Source: Halobaculum sp. XH14
Lineage (GTDB): Archaea; Halobacteriota; Halobacteria; Halobacteriales; Haloferacaceae
NCBI RefSeq assembly: GCF_032116555.1
Contig: NZ_CP134949.1
Location: 620,001-684,000, forward strand
Reading direction: 5' to 3'
DNA length: 64,000 nt
Within the stretch, counting starts at the first letter, position 1; every line of letters starts with the position of its first letter. The translations under genes and the position numbers were made by a program. Below the pieces are notes generated by a model. That model worked only from the letters and a program-made list of their open reading frames with translations. It had not been told where the DNA came from and searched no databases. Shown here in pieces: positions 1 through 7,229 of this stretch.

Positions 1-422
1 CCCTCGTAGGTGCCGACGTACACCTGGCCGAGGCTCGCCCCGGAGATTGGGTCGGCGTCGAACTCGTCGAACGTCTCCTCGACTGGACCGAGTTCCGATT
101 CGAGCACCGTCCGCGTCTCGTCCCACGGCGCGGGCGGCACCTCGTCCTGGAGCGTCGACAGCACGTCGATGTACTCGGGCGGGAGCACGTCCGGCCGGGT
201 CGAGAGGATCTGGCCGAGCTTGATGAACGTCGGTCCGAGCGTCAACAGCGTGTCGAGCAGCACCCGGGCGCGCTCGCGGCGCATCCCGGGCGAGACGTCG
301 CGGGACCCCCCGAACAGGAGGAAGCGGCGGCGGTCGCGTGCGTAGGCGACGATGAGGGGGAGAAAGCGATACACCACCAGCGGGAACCGCCAGTAGGCGC
401 GGGGAGAGACCAGCGTGACCAC
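1..422 (-). CDS. ABC1/UbiB-family kinase-like protein (partial)
   Basis: The N-terminal 140 residues of an ABC1/AarF/UbiB protein; the rest lies beyond the left edge. The KLGQ motif at residues 68-71, followed by STRPDVLPPEY and LQDEVPP, is the family signature. The Ala-rich nucleotide loop is present as GASLGQVY near residues 128-135. Family members are atypical kinase-fold ATPases tied to isoprenoid quinone metabolism at the membrane. The start is a GTG six bases after the stop of the Hsp20 gene, so the two are probably co-transcribed. The exact start is inferred because no ATG lies near. Confidence 0.85.
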   Translation of the reverse strand, partial: MVTLVSPRAYWRFPLVVYRFLPLIVAYARDRRRFLLFGGSRDVSPGMRRERARVLLDTLLTLGPTFIKLGQILSTRPDVLPPEYIDVLSTLQDEVPPAPWDETRTVLESELGPVEETFDEFDADPISGASLGQVYVGTYE

Positions 423-428
423 CCCGCC

Positions 429-785
429 TTACGCGTCCGAGATCGGGATGGTTCGTTCCGTGGCGGCGGCCCGCTTGCGGAGTCGGACCTCCAGCACCCC
501 CCTGTCCATCGACGCGTTCGCGTCCTCGTCGGTCGCGTCCGGCGGGAGCGGGAGGTCGGCGTCGAGAAACAGCGTCCGGTCCTCGTCGACGTACTCGAAC
601 TCGGCCGGGACGTCCTTCTCGCGGCGCGCTTCGACGTGCAGGCGACCGCCCTCGAAGGTCACCTCGGTCGTCCCGGCGGTCGCGCCGGGCAGGTCGACCA
701 CGAGGAGGTACTCGTCGTCGCTCTCCAGCACGTCCGCGAACACGGCCGCGGGAAGTTCCTTCAGCGCCTCGCGCAGTGTCGACAT
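429..785 (-). CDS. Hsp20/alpha-crystallin family small heat shock protein
   Basis: A 118-residue protein with the alpha-crystallin beta-sandwich pattern: a short N-terminal helix (STLREALKELP), YLLVVDLPGA, the strand GGRLHVEARRE, LFLDADLPLP, and GVLEVRLRK near the C-terminus. Small heat shock proteins bind unfolding proteins in the cytoplasm without ATP. The usual C-terminal I-x-I/V motif appears as IPI. The open frame extends upstream to 950, but the ATG at 785 fits the family length and lies 26-30 bases downstream of a T-tract that serves as TATA box. The UbiB-like gene follows directly. Confidence 0.85.
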   Translation of the reverse strand: MSTLREALKELPAAVFADVLESDDEYLLVVDLPGATAGTTEVTFEGGRLHVEARREKDVPAEFEYVDEDRTLFLDADLPLPPDATDEDANASMDRGVLEVRLRKRAAATERTIPISDA

Positions 786-810
786 GGATGGGAGTAGGGG
801 TGGACGGTCG

Positions 811-815
811 AAAAA
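811..815 (-). promoter_or_regulatory. TATA-like box for the Hsp20 gene
   Basis: An A5 tract on the plus strand (TTTTT on the minus strand) lies 26-30 bases upstream of the ATG at 785. This is the spacing of an archaeal TATA box driving a leaderless or nearly leaderless mRNA. It is the only AT-rich stretch nearby. Confidence 0.5.
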
Positions 816-1049
816 GGCCGCGGTCACTTCCGGGCGGGATCGCTCGTGAAATCTCCGAACGCGATCGTCGCCGACGACGCCGTCCGTGTCGGGACAGGGG
901 CTCGAAACCGGACGGTCGAGAGCAACCGGGGATTTCGAGGCGTCCGGCACGACGGCCGGACACGTTTCCGATCACGACCGCCGAACGGGCCAGCGGTCAC
1001 CGCACGTCCCGACACTCGACTCGAATCCAGATCACCGGGACCCCCATCG

Positions 1050-1053
1050 TTTA
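1050..1053 (+). promoter_or_regulatory. TATA-like box for the aminotransferase gene
   Basis: TTTA within cgtttagcg lies 26-29 bases before the ATG at 1079, in otherwise GC-rich DNA. This suggests a leaderless transcript. The 293-base gap between this gene and the divergent Hsp20 gene shows no other gene. Confidence 0.5.
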
Positions 1054-1078
1054 GCGTTCCTCGGACACACTCTCGTCC

Positions 1079-2149
1079 ATGGAGATCGCACCGTTCGAAC
1101 TCGAACGATGGTTCGCCGAGTACGAGCACGAGGCGGATATCATGCTCGCCGAATCCGGCATCAGATCGCTGCACGCCGACCGGTTCGACCTCGACGTGGG
1201 CGAACTGGGGTACGTCATCCCGACGAACGGCGACCCGGACCTGCGGGCCGACCTCGGGGCGCGCTACGACCGGAGCGCGGACGAGGTGCTGTTCACCTGT
1301 GGCACCCAGGAGGCGAACTTCCTGACGTTCATGGCGCTGCTGGGCTCCGAACACGGCGACGAGGCGGTCGTCGTCACGCCGACGTACCAGGCGCTCGACG
1401 GCCTCCCCGAGGCGTTCGGCGAGGTGACCCGCGTCGGTCTCGAACCGCCCGAATGGGAACTCGACGTCGACGCCGTCGCCGAGGCCGTCACCGACGACAC
1501 CGCGGTCGTGGTGCTGGCGAACCCGAACAACCCGACCGGGCGCTACCATCCCGAGGCGACCGTGAGAGAGCTCTACGACGTGGCGGCCGCCCACGACGCC
1601 TACCTGCTCTGTGACGAGGTGTACCGACTGCTCACGGAGGACCCGCTCCCGCCGGTCGCGTCGTTCGGCGAGCGGGGGCTCTCGACCGCGAGCCTCACGA
1701 AGGCGTACGGGCTCGCGGGCACCCGGTTCGGCTGGCTCGTCGGCGACGGGTCGGTCGTCGATGCGGCCTGGGAGTGGAAGGACTACACGACCATCTCGCC
1801 CTCGGCGTTCGGCCAGCACCTCGCGCGGCAGGCGCTGGGCGAGCAGGAGGACGAAATCTTGCGTGAGAACCGCCACCTGGCCCGGAAACACCACGACATG
1901 GTCGCGGCGTGGCTCGACGAGCACGGCCTCGACTGGCACGACCCGGTCGGCGTCAACGGGTTCGTCACGGTGCCGGACGGGTTCGACGGGTCCCGCGAGT
2001 TCTGCCGGACGGTGGTCGAGGACGCGTCGGTCGTGCTCGCGCCGGGGGACGTGTTCGGGCACGACGACTACTTCCGCATCGGGTTCGGGCTCCCGACCGA
2101 CGAACTCGAGGACGGACTGGCCCGCGTCGGGCGCGTGCTCGCCGAGTAG
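1079..2149 (+). CDS. PLP-dependent class I/II aminotransferase
   Basis: A 356-residue fold-type I aminotransferase. Seen: NPNNPTG (the loop holding PLP), LCDEVYR with the pyridine-nitrogen aspartate, SLTKAYGLAGTRFGW with the Schiff-base lysine near residue 207, and a C-terminal FRIGFG segment with the substrate carboxylate arginine. The protein is somewhat shorter than AspC-type enzymes and resembles the capreomycidine-synthase-like branch common in haloarchaea. The substrate cannot be told from the sequence. It stands alone, divergent from hsp20. The ATG follows a TATA-like box at the leaderless distance. Confidence 0.85.
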   Translation: MEIAPFELERWFAEYEHEADIMLAESGIRSLHADRFDLDVGELGYVIPTNGDPDLRADLGARYDRSADEVLFTCGTQEANFLTFMALLGSEHGDEAVVVTPTYQALDGLPEAFGEVTRVGLEPPEWELDVDAVAEAVTDDTAVVVLANPNNPTGRYHPEATVRELYDVAAAHDAYLLCDEVYRLLTEDPLPPVASFGERGLSTASLTKAYGLAGTRFGWLVGDGSVVDAAWEWKDYTTISPSAFGQHLARQALGEQEDEILRENRHLARKHHDMVAAWLDEHGLDWHDPVGVNGFVTVPDGFDGSREFCRTVVEDASVVLAPGDVFGHDDYFRIGFGLPTDELEDGLARVGRVLAE

Positions 2150-2304
2150 CCCCGACGGGAGAGAGCCCGGTGGGAGAACTCGGGTGTGTCCGGGGAACGT
2201 GAACCCGGGGAGTCGGGGGGCGAGGGAGGATCGAGGGACGGTATCGCGGGGAGAGAGCGCTTGCGAGCCGGATTCGCCGGCTTCGCCGACTCGCTATCAA
2301 ACCG

Positions 2305-2310
2305 TTTATA
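2305..2310 (+). promoter_or_regulatory. TATA box for the aIF5A-agmatinase operon
   Basis: TTTATA ends 25 bases before the aIF5A ATG. It is one of the clearest archaeal TATA boxes in the window and implies a leaderless mRNA. Confidence 0.65.
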
Positions 2311-2334
2311 CCGCCCGCGAGGGTAGTCCGGGGC

Positions 2335-2712
2335 ATGCCGAGAGAGCAGAAGCAGGTCCGGGAACTCCAGGAAGGGAGCTACGTCATGATGGACGACTCC
2401 CCCTGTACGATCAACCACTACAGCACGGCGAAGCCGGGCAAGCACGGCAGCGCCAAGGCCCGCGTGGAGGGCAAGGGCGTCTTCGACGAGAAGAAGCGCA
2501 GCCTGAGCCAGCCCGTCGACGCGAAGGTCTGGGTCCCCATCATCGAGCGGAAGGGCGGCCAGGTCGTCTCCATCTCGGGCGACGACGCACAGATCATGGA
2601 CCTGGACACCTACGAGACGTTCACGATGCGCATCCCGGAGGGCGAAAGCTTCGAGCCGGACCAGAACATCGAGTACCTCGAGTACGAGGGCCAGCGGAAG
2701 GTCGTCGGATAA
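2335..2712 (+). CDS. eif5A: translation factor aIF5A
   Basis: A 125-residue archaeal/eukaryotic IF5A, the usual length. The N-terminal SH3-like domain carries the loop [11 protein letters not shown]; Lys36 is the residue that becomes (deoxy)hypusine. The C-terminal OB-fold domain ends with [12 protein letters not shown]5A binds the ribosomal E site and helps peptide bond formation at difficult motifs. The gene starts 25 bases after a TATA box. An agmatinase gene begins four bases after its stop, which fits a shared role in making the polyamine-derived modification. Confidence 0.96.
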   Translation: MPREQKQVRELQEGSYVMMDDSPCTINHYSTAKPGKHGSAKARVEGKGVFDEKKRSLSQPVDAKVWVPIIERKGGQVVSISGDDAQIMDLDTYETFTMRIPEGESFEPDQNIEYLEYEGQRKVVG

Positions 2713-2716
2713 CACC

Positions 2717-3577
2717 ATGACTGCCCCGTTCCCGGGCGCGCGGGCGGCCGGCGACGGGGGCGACTCGGCGACCTACCACCTCGTCGGCGCGCCGCTCGAC
2801 GCGACGACCACCTTCCGGCCGGGGACGCGGTTCGGCCCCGACCGCGTCCGCCGGTTCGCGGAACCGTTCGACGACTACGACCGCCGTACCGACTCGTTCT
2901 TCTCCGATGCGGGGGTCCGCGACGCCGGCGACGTCCGCGCCTGGGACGACGTGCCGGCCTACCTCGATCACCTGACCGGCGAACTCCGCGGCGCGGTCAT
3001 CGACGACGCGCTCCCGCTCACGCTGGGCGGCGAGCACACGGTCACCTGGGCGGGCGTCCGCGCGACGGAACCCGACGTGCTCGTCGTCCTCGACGCCCAC
3101 CTCGACCTCCGCGACGAGTACGACGGCAACCCCCTGAACCACGCCTGCGTCCTGCGGCGGTGTCTCGACGGGTTCGACGACGGCGACCCTCCGACCGTCG
3201 AGGAACTGGTCGTGGTCGGCGCGCGGACCGGCGCGCGAGAGGAGTGGGAGCGCGCCGACCGGGACGACGTCACGGTCGTCGCCCCCGAGGACGCCGCCGA
3301 GTGGCGCGAGCACGCGCCGGACCTGGCGGGTCGGGACGTCTACCTCTCGGTCGACGTCGACGCGGCGGACCCGGGGTTCGCCCCCGGGACCGGCACCATG
3401 GAGCCGTTCGGGCTGGGGCCCCGCGAACTGCGCGAGGTGGTTCGGGGCGTGGCCGGCCGCTGTGTCGGGTTCGACGTCGTCGAGGTGAACGACCGCGACG
3501 ACGGCCAGACGGCCGCGCTGGCCGGGAAACTGGTGCGCGAGTTCGTCCACTCTCACCGGGCCGATTCCGACTCGTGA
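2717..3577 (+). CDS. speB: agmatinase / arginase-family ureohydrolase
   Basis: A 286-residue ureohydrolase with all the dimanganese motifs: GGEHT near residue 100, DAHLDLRD near 125 and SVDVDAADP near 212, followed by FAPGTGTMEPFG. The family cleaves agmatine to putrescine and urea. In haloarchaea, where free spermidine is scarce, the neighbouring enzyme has been linked to hypusine formation through an agmatine intermediate (recalled from Haloferax work). The gene begins four bases after aIF5A, so the two are an operon. Assignment as agmatinase rather than another ureohydrolase rests on context. Confidence 0.88.
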   Translation: MTAPFPGARAAGDGGDSATYHLVGAPLDATTTFRPGTRFGPDRVRRFAEPFDDYDRRTDSFFSDAGVRDAGDVRAWDDVPAYLDHLTGELRGAVIDDALPLTLGGEHTVTWAGVRATEPDVLVVLDAHLDLRDEYDGNPLNHACVLRRCLDGFDDGDPPTVEELVVVGARTGAREEWERADRDDVTVVAPEDAAEWREHAPDLAGRDVYLSVDVDAADPGFAPGTGTMEPFGLGPRELREVVRGVAGRCVGFDVVEVNDRDDGQTAALAGKLVREFVHSHRADSDS

Positions 3578-3715
3578 AGTCGGGTGGTCGTCCCGGGGAG
3601 ACCTTGGTGACGACCGCCTTCGCTACCGCACCTCCCATAGTGGCGACCGCCGTGTCACGAGAACGGACCCGAACTACCCATCGATAGAACAGCAAGAACT
3701 GTCCGTGGGCGACGG

Positions 3716-3720
3716 TTTAT
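3716..3720 (+). promoter_or_regulatory. TATA-like box for ilvD
   Basis: TTTAT ends 25 bases before the ilvD ATG, the spacing expected for a leaderless archaeal transcript. Confidence 0.55.
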
Positions 3721-3744
3721 GCGACTCGGTCCCAACCACGCTAC

Positions 3745-5523
3745 ATGAGCAACCAGCAGGCCCGGGACCCCGCTCCCGCCGAAGGCGACGACGGGGAGCG
3801 GTTCGCGGGCGACAAATCCGAGGACCTCCCGAGCCACGAGGTCACCGCCGGCCCGGAGCGCGCCCCCCACCGCGCGATGTTCCGCGCGATGGGCTATGAC
3901 GACCGCGACCTCTCCTCGCCGATGGTCGGTATCCCGAACCCCGCCGCGGACATCACGCCCTGCAACGTCCACCTCGACGACGTCGCCGACGCCGCGCGCA
4001 AGGGCGTCGAGAACGCCGGCGGGATGCCCATCGAGTTCGGCACCGTCACCATCTCGGACGCCATCTCGATGGGGACCGAGGGGATGAAAGCCAGCCTCAT
4101 CAGCCGCGAGGTCATCGCCGACTCCGTCGAACTCGTCTCCTTCGGCGAGCGCATGGACGCGCTCGTGACGGTCGCCGGCTGTGACAAGAACCTCCCCGGG
4201 ATGATGATGGCCGCCATCCGGACCGACCTGCCCTCCGTCTTCCTCTACGGCGGGTCGATCATGCCCGGCGAGCACGACGGGCGTGACATCACGGTCCAGA
4301 ACGTCTTCGAGGGCGTCGGCACGTACGCCGAGGGCGAGATGTCCGCCGACGAACTCGACGAGATGGAGCGACACGCCTGCCCCGGCGCCGGCTCCTGTGG
4401 CGGGATGTTCACCGCGAACACGATGGCGTCGATCTCCGAGGCGCTGGGGCTCGCGCCACTGGGCGCCGCCTCCCCGCCGGCCGAGTCCGACGAACGGCTC
4501 GACGTGGCCCGCCGGGCGGGCGAACTCGCCCTGGAGTGTGTCGAGCAGGACCGCCGGCCCTCCGACGTCGTCAGCAGGAAGTCGTTCGAGAACGCCATCG
4601 CCGTCCAGGTGGCGATGGGCGGCTCGACGAACGCGGTGCTTCACCTGCTCGCGCTCGCCGCGGAGGCGGACGTCGACCTCTCGATCGAGGAGTTCGACGA
4701 GATCTCCCGGCGGACGCCCAAGATCGCGAACCTCCAGCCCGGCGGCACGCGCGTCATGCTCGACCTCCACGAGGTCGGCGGCGTCCCGGTCGTTATGCGC
4801 CGCCTGCTCGCGGGCGGCTACCTCCACGGCAACGCGATGACCGTCACCGGCCGCACCGTCGCCGAGGAACTCGCCCACCTCGAGGAGCGCGGCGCGCTCC
4901 CCGAGGACGACGCCATCGAGGCGGACTTCCTCTACACGACCGACGAGCCTTACTCCGAGGAGGGCGCCATCAAGGTGCTCACCGGCAACCTCGCGCCCGA
5001 CGGAGCGGTGCTGAAAGTCACCGGCGACGACGCGTTCCACCACGAGGGACCGGCCCGCGTGTTCGAGGACGAGGAGTCCGCGATGGCGTACGTCCAGTCG
5101 GGCGACATCGAGTCGGGCGACGTGCTCGTCATCCGGAATGAGGGGCCACGCGGCGGCCCGGGGATGCGCGAGATGCTCGGCGTCACCGCCGCGGTCGTCG
5201 GCGCGGGCCACGAGGACGACGTCGCGCTGCTGACCGACGGACGCTTCTCGGGCGCGACCCGCGGCCCGATGGTCGGCCACGTCGCCCCCGAGGCGGCGGA
5301 CGGCGGCCCGATCGGCCTGGTCGAGGACGGCGACACGGTGACCGTGGACATCCCGAGCCGCGAGCTTTCGGTGGATCTGGACGACGACGAACTGGAGCGG
5401 CGTGCTGACGACTGGGAGCCGCGGGAGCCGGCGTACGTCGGCGGCGTGCTGGCGAAATACGCGCGCGACTTCGGGAGTGCTGCTAACGGTGCGGTGACGA
5501 ATCCGAAGGCGAAACGGGAGTAG
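3745..5523 (+). CDS. ilvD: dihydroxy-acid dehydratase
   Basis: A 592-residue IlvD/Edd family enzyme. It dehydrates 2,3-dihydroxy-3-methyl acids to 2-oxo acids in valine, leucine and isoleucine synthesis. The Fe-S cysteines are seen in TPCNVHLDD (about residue 73), AGCDKNLPG (about 147) and [15 protein letters not shown] (about 212). C-terminal motifs [11 protein letters not shown] and [12 protein letters not shown] are intact. An extra hydrophilic N-terminus of about 35 residues is typical of haloarchaea. A 6-phosphogluconate dehydratase is less likely because of the TPCN and NLPGMMM context. No other ilv gene is near. Confidence 0.95.
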   Translation: MSNQQARDPAPAEGDDGERFAGDKSEDLPSHEVTAGPERAPHRAMFRAMGYDDRDLSSPMVGIPNPAADITPCNVHLDDVADAARKGVENAGGMPIEFGTVTISDAISMGTEGMKASLISREVIADSVELVSFGERMDALVTVAGCDKNLPGMMMAAIRTDLPSVFLYGGSIMPGEHDGRDITVQNVFEGVGTYAEGEMSADELDEMERHACPGAGSCGGMFTANTMASISEALGLAPLGAASPPAESDERLDVARRAGELALECVEQDRRPSDVVSRKSFENAIAVQVAMGGSTNAVLHLLALAAEADVDLSIEEFDEISRRTPKIANLQPGGTRVMLDLHEVGGVPVVMRRLLAGGYLHGNAMTVTGRTVAEELAHLEERGALPEDDAIEADFLYTTDEPYSEEGAIKVLTGNLAPDGAVLKVTGDDAFHHEGPARVFEDEESAMAYVQSGDIESGDVLVIRNEGPRGGPGMREMLGVTAAVVGAGHEDDVALLTDGRFSGATRGPMVGHVAPEAADGGPIGLVEDGDTVTVDIPSRELSVDLDDDELERRADDWEPREPAYVGGVLAKYARDFGSAANGAVTNPKAKRE

Positions 5524-5540
5524 GTGGAGACGGACTCGGG

Positions 5541-5556
5541 TTTCGTTTTGGTTTCT
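5541..5556 (+). terminator. T-rich tract after ilvD
   Basis: Two to three short T runs (TTTCGTTTTGGTTTC) begin 18 bases after the ilvD stop. Archaeal RNA polymerase terminates at T-rich tracts without needing a hairpin, so this is a plausible terminator. No RNA data support it. Confidence 0.4.
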
Positions 5557-5682
5557 CGATTGATCGGCTCGAAAGTCATCGCTATCGTCCTTTCGGGGAA
5601 GTTCGGTCGACGCTCCGACTGCCTCGAAAGCCCTCGGTGTATCGTATTCAGACCTGTCTCGGGTATCAGTGACGCACGCCTC

Positions 5683-5801
5683 GAAAGCCCCCTCGGCTGT
5701 CGACTCGGTGCGACTGCTGTGCTCCTCGGCTCGCTACGCTCGCCTGCGGTGCTTGACAGTCGCGCCATCGCCGACAGCCGAGGCCCCTTTCAGTCCCACC
5801 C
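5683..5801 (+). repeat. palindromic element A, copy 1
   Basis: The ends are GAAAG at 5683-5687 and CTTTC at 5787-5791, which pair. A 3x3 CCC/CCC mismatch follows, then a perfect 12-bp arm, cctcggctgtcg (5691-5702) with cgacagccgagg (5772-5783). The 69-base interior contains the module tgcggtgcttg shared with the other copies. The right end is ggcccctttcagtcccaccc (5782-5801), identical over 20 bases to the copy near 53.7 kb. A structured DNA or RNA element is inferred; mobility is not shown. Confidence 0.75.
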
Positions 5802-5820
5802 GACCGCACCGCCACCGCAC

Positions 5821-5935
5821 CTCACCCTCCCCAGCCTCCTGTGCTCCTCGATTCACTCGCTGCGCTCGTTCACCTGCGGTGCTCGTCCCTCGCGCGCGTC
5901 GACTCACCCCACGAGGGGGTTCGCGTCACGCGCGC
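5821..5935 (+). repeat. dispersed repeat B, copy 1
   Basis: This stretch is similar, in inverted orientation, to 53880-53982. Shared blocks in order are ccctcccca, gctcctcg, a GGTGCTCRTCCCTCGCGCGCG-like core, cccac(g/a)aggggg and cgcgtcacgcg. It directly follows element A1. No coding potential is seen. It may be a separate repeat family or the second half of a composite with A. Confidence 0.6.
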
Positions 5936-5952
5936 CAGCCGGCTGATTCACG

Positions 5953-7140
5953 TCACGAGGTCTCCGAACTCCCGTTTAACGTCTCGTGAATCCCGAGCAC
6001 CAGCGCCGGCACGACGACCATGAAGACGTGCTCCTCCAGGGGAATCCCGAGCAGTTCGACCCCCGTCCGCATCGGGATCGAGAACACGCCGACCTCCAGC
6101 GTGTACCAGTCCCAGACGTACGCGACGGGGTAGAGCACGGCGATCGTCCTCGCGGCGCGCCACAGCGCGTCCCGCCCCTCCCGAGCCAGCAGCGCGAGCG
6201 CGGCGGTCCCGAACGCGACCTCCGTGGCGAGGTAGGTGTACGGGCCGAGGGCGGTGACGTTCGGGAGTCCGACGTCCGCGAGCGGTCGGAAGAACGTCGC
6301 CACCAGCAGGCCGGCGAGGAACAGGTACGCGCCCCGGATCAGGAGCATCGTCGCCGTCTCGGCGTCCGCGGGGTAGGCGAGCGCGACGACGGCGGCGTAG
6401 ACGAGGCTCGCGGCGGGGGCGCTCGGCGGGACGACGCCCACGACCGCGAGCGGGACCACCGAGAACAGCCCCGCGCCGATGATGCCGTAGGCGAGCGTCC
6501 GGGCGCGCGAGCGGCCGAGCGCGACGGCGACCGTGCGCTTCCCGATGGAGGTGTCGTAGGCGTAGTCCTGCGAGTCGTCGACCACCTTCACCCCGGCGAG
6601 CGTGACGAGGAACACGCAGGCGAGCGCCAGCGGCTCCGGGGCGACGAGGCCGGTCTGGGCGACGTAGCCGCCCAGGACGCACAGCGCGATGCCGGTCGGG
6701 TAGCCCAGCGTCGTCGTCACCGGGTTCGTGTCGAGCTGTGGCGCGTGGAGGAAGCCGACGAACCAGGTCGGGAGCGTGACGAGCGCCGCGAGCGGGCCGG
6801 CCGCGGCGAGGAGCCAGAGGAGGCAGGCCAGAAAGCCGACCCCCGCGCCGACGAGGCCGAGCCGACAGCCCCGCTCGGTCATCGGGTGGTCATCGTCCTC
6901 GCCGCGGCCGTAGAAGTCGACGTAGCCGTCCTTCACGTGGGCGGTGTAGACGGCGAAGAACATCGCGGCGGCGTGGACGAGCGCCACCCGGACGTCGAAC
7001 CCGCCCCCGAGCGACTCGCCCGCGAGTGACGCGCCGAACAGCGAGGCCGCGAGCGGCGGGAGCATGAACACGGGGTGGACCTGGGAGGCGAACGCTCGGA
7101 GGGTCGCCGTCGGCCCGCTCCCGTGGCGGGCGACTGCCAT
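5953..7140 (-). CDS. UbiA-type prenyltransferase fused to a lycopene-cyclase (CarR-type) domain
   Basis: A 395-residue polytopic membrane protein. Residues 1-300 look like a UbiA prenyltransferase: an Asp-rich motif HVKDGYVDFYGRGED near 70-85, and a second, VVDDSQDYAYD, near 190 followed by GKRTVAVALG. The C-terminal 90 residues match a single lycopene-cyclase/CarR domain: WDWYTLEVGVFS and the diagnostic IPLEEHVFM near 370. UbiA lycopene elongases make C50 carotenoids; CarR domains cyclise carotenoid ends, normally as two subunits. The fusion suggests a C50 carotenoid step, but this is inference. The first residue of motif 1 is Lys where UbiA proteins usually have Asn. A TATA-like box lies 25-30 bases upstream. 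Confidence 0.75.
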   Translation of the reverse strand: MAVARHGSGPTATLRAFASQVHPVFMLPPLAASLFGASLAGESLGGGFDVRVALVHAAAMFFAVYTAHVKDGYVDFYGRGEDDDHPMTERGCRLGLVGAGVGFLACLLWLLAAAGPLAALVTLPTWFVGFLHAPQLDTNPVTTTLGYPTGIALCVLGGYVAQTGLVAPEPLALACVFLVTLAGVKVVDDSQDYAYDTSIGKRTVAVALGRSRARTLAYGIIGAGLFSVVPLAVVGVVPPSAPAASLVYAAVVALAYPADAETATMLLIRGAYLFLAGLLVATFFRPLADVGLPNVTALGPYTYLATEVAFGTAALALLAREGRDALWRAARTIAVLYPVAYVWDWYTLEVGVFSIPMRTGVELLGIPLEEHVFMVVVPALVLGIHETLNGSSETS

Positions 7141-7164
7141 ACGACTCGTTCGGCCGCAGTTCGG

Positions 7165-7170
7165 TTAAAA
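7165..7170 (-). promoter_or_regulatory. TATA-like box for the UbiA fusion gene
   Basis: ttaaaa on the plus strand (TTTTAA on the coding strand) lies 25-30 bases upstream of the ATG at 7140, which suits a leaderless mRNA. Confidence 0.55.
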
Positions 7171-7229
7171 CGATTGGCGGGGTGGGCTCGGGAACGGACG
7201 CGACGGAGGCATGCGGGACCGGGAGCGGA

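Larger units (their letters stand above)
5524..5952. other. gene-free block carrying palindromic repeats
   Basis: This 429-base gap between ilvD and the UbiA fusion gene has no convincing gene on either strand. It holds the ilvD terminator region, a solo left-end fragment of repeat A (5621-5633 repeats 5678-5690 exactly), the full palindromic element A1, and then element B1. The frames open across it are shadows of low-complexity repeat sequence. Confidence 0.7.

Noticed and set aside
824-2062. Long open frame of 412 codons on the minus strand opposite the aminotransferase gene
   Set aside because: It is the shadow of the aminotransferase gene: very rich in Arg, Val and Asp-Arg-Glu runs, no domain, and it lies wholly opposite a gene with complete motifs.
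3655-5280. Open frame of 541 codons on the minus strand opposite ilvD
   Set aside because: Antisense shadow of ilvD caused by high GC at third positions; it shows only Arg/Val/Gly/His-rich sequence without a fold.
5524-5952. CRISPR array, because of short repeated words
   Set aside because: Repeats are not regularly spaced, there are no uniform spacers, and no cas gene is near.
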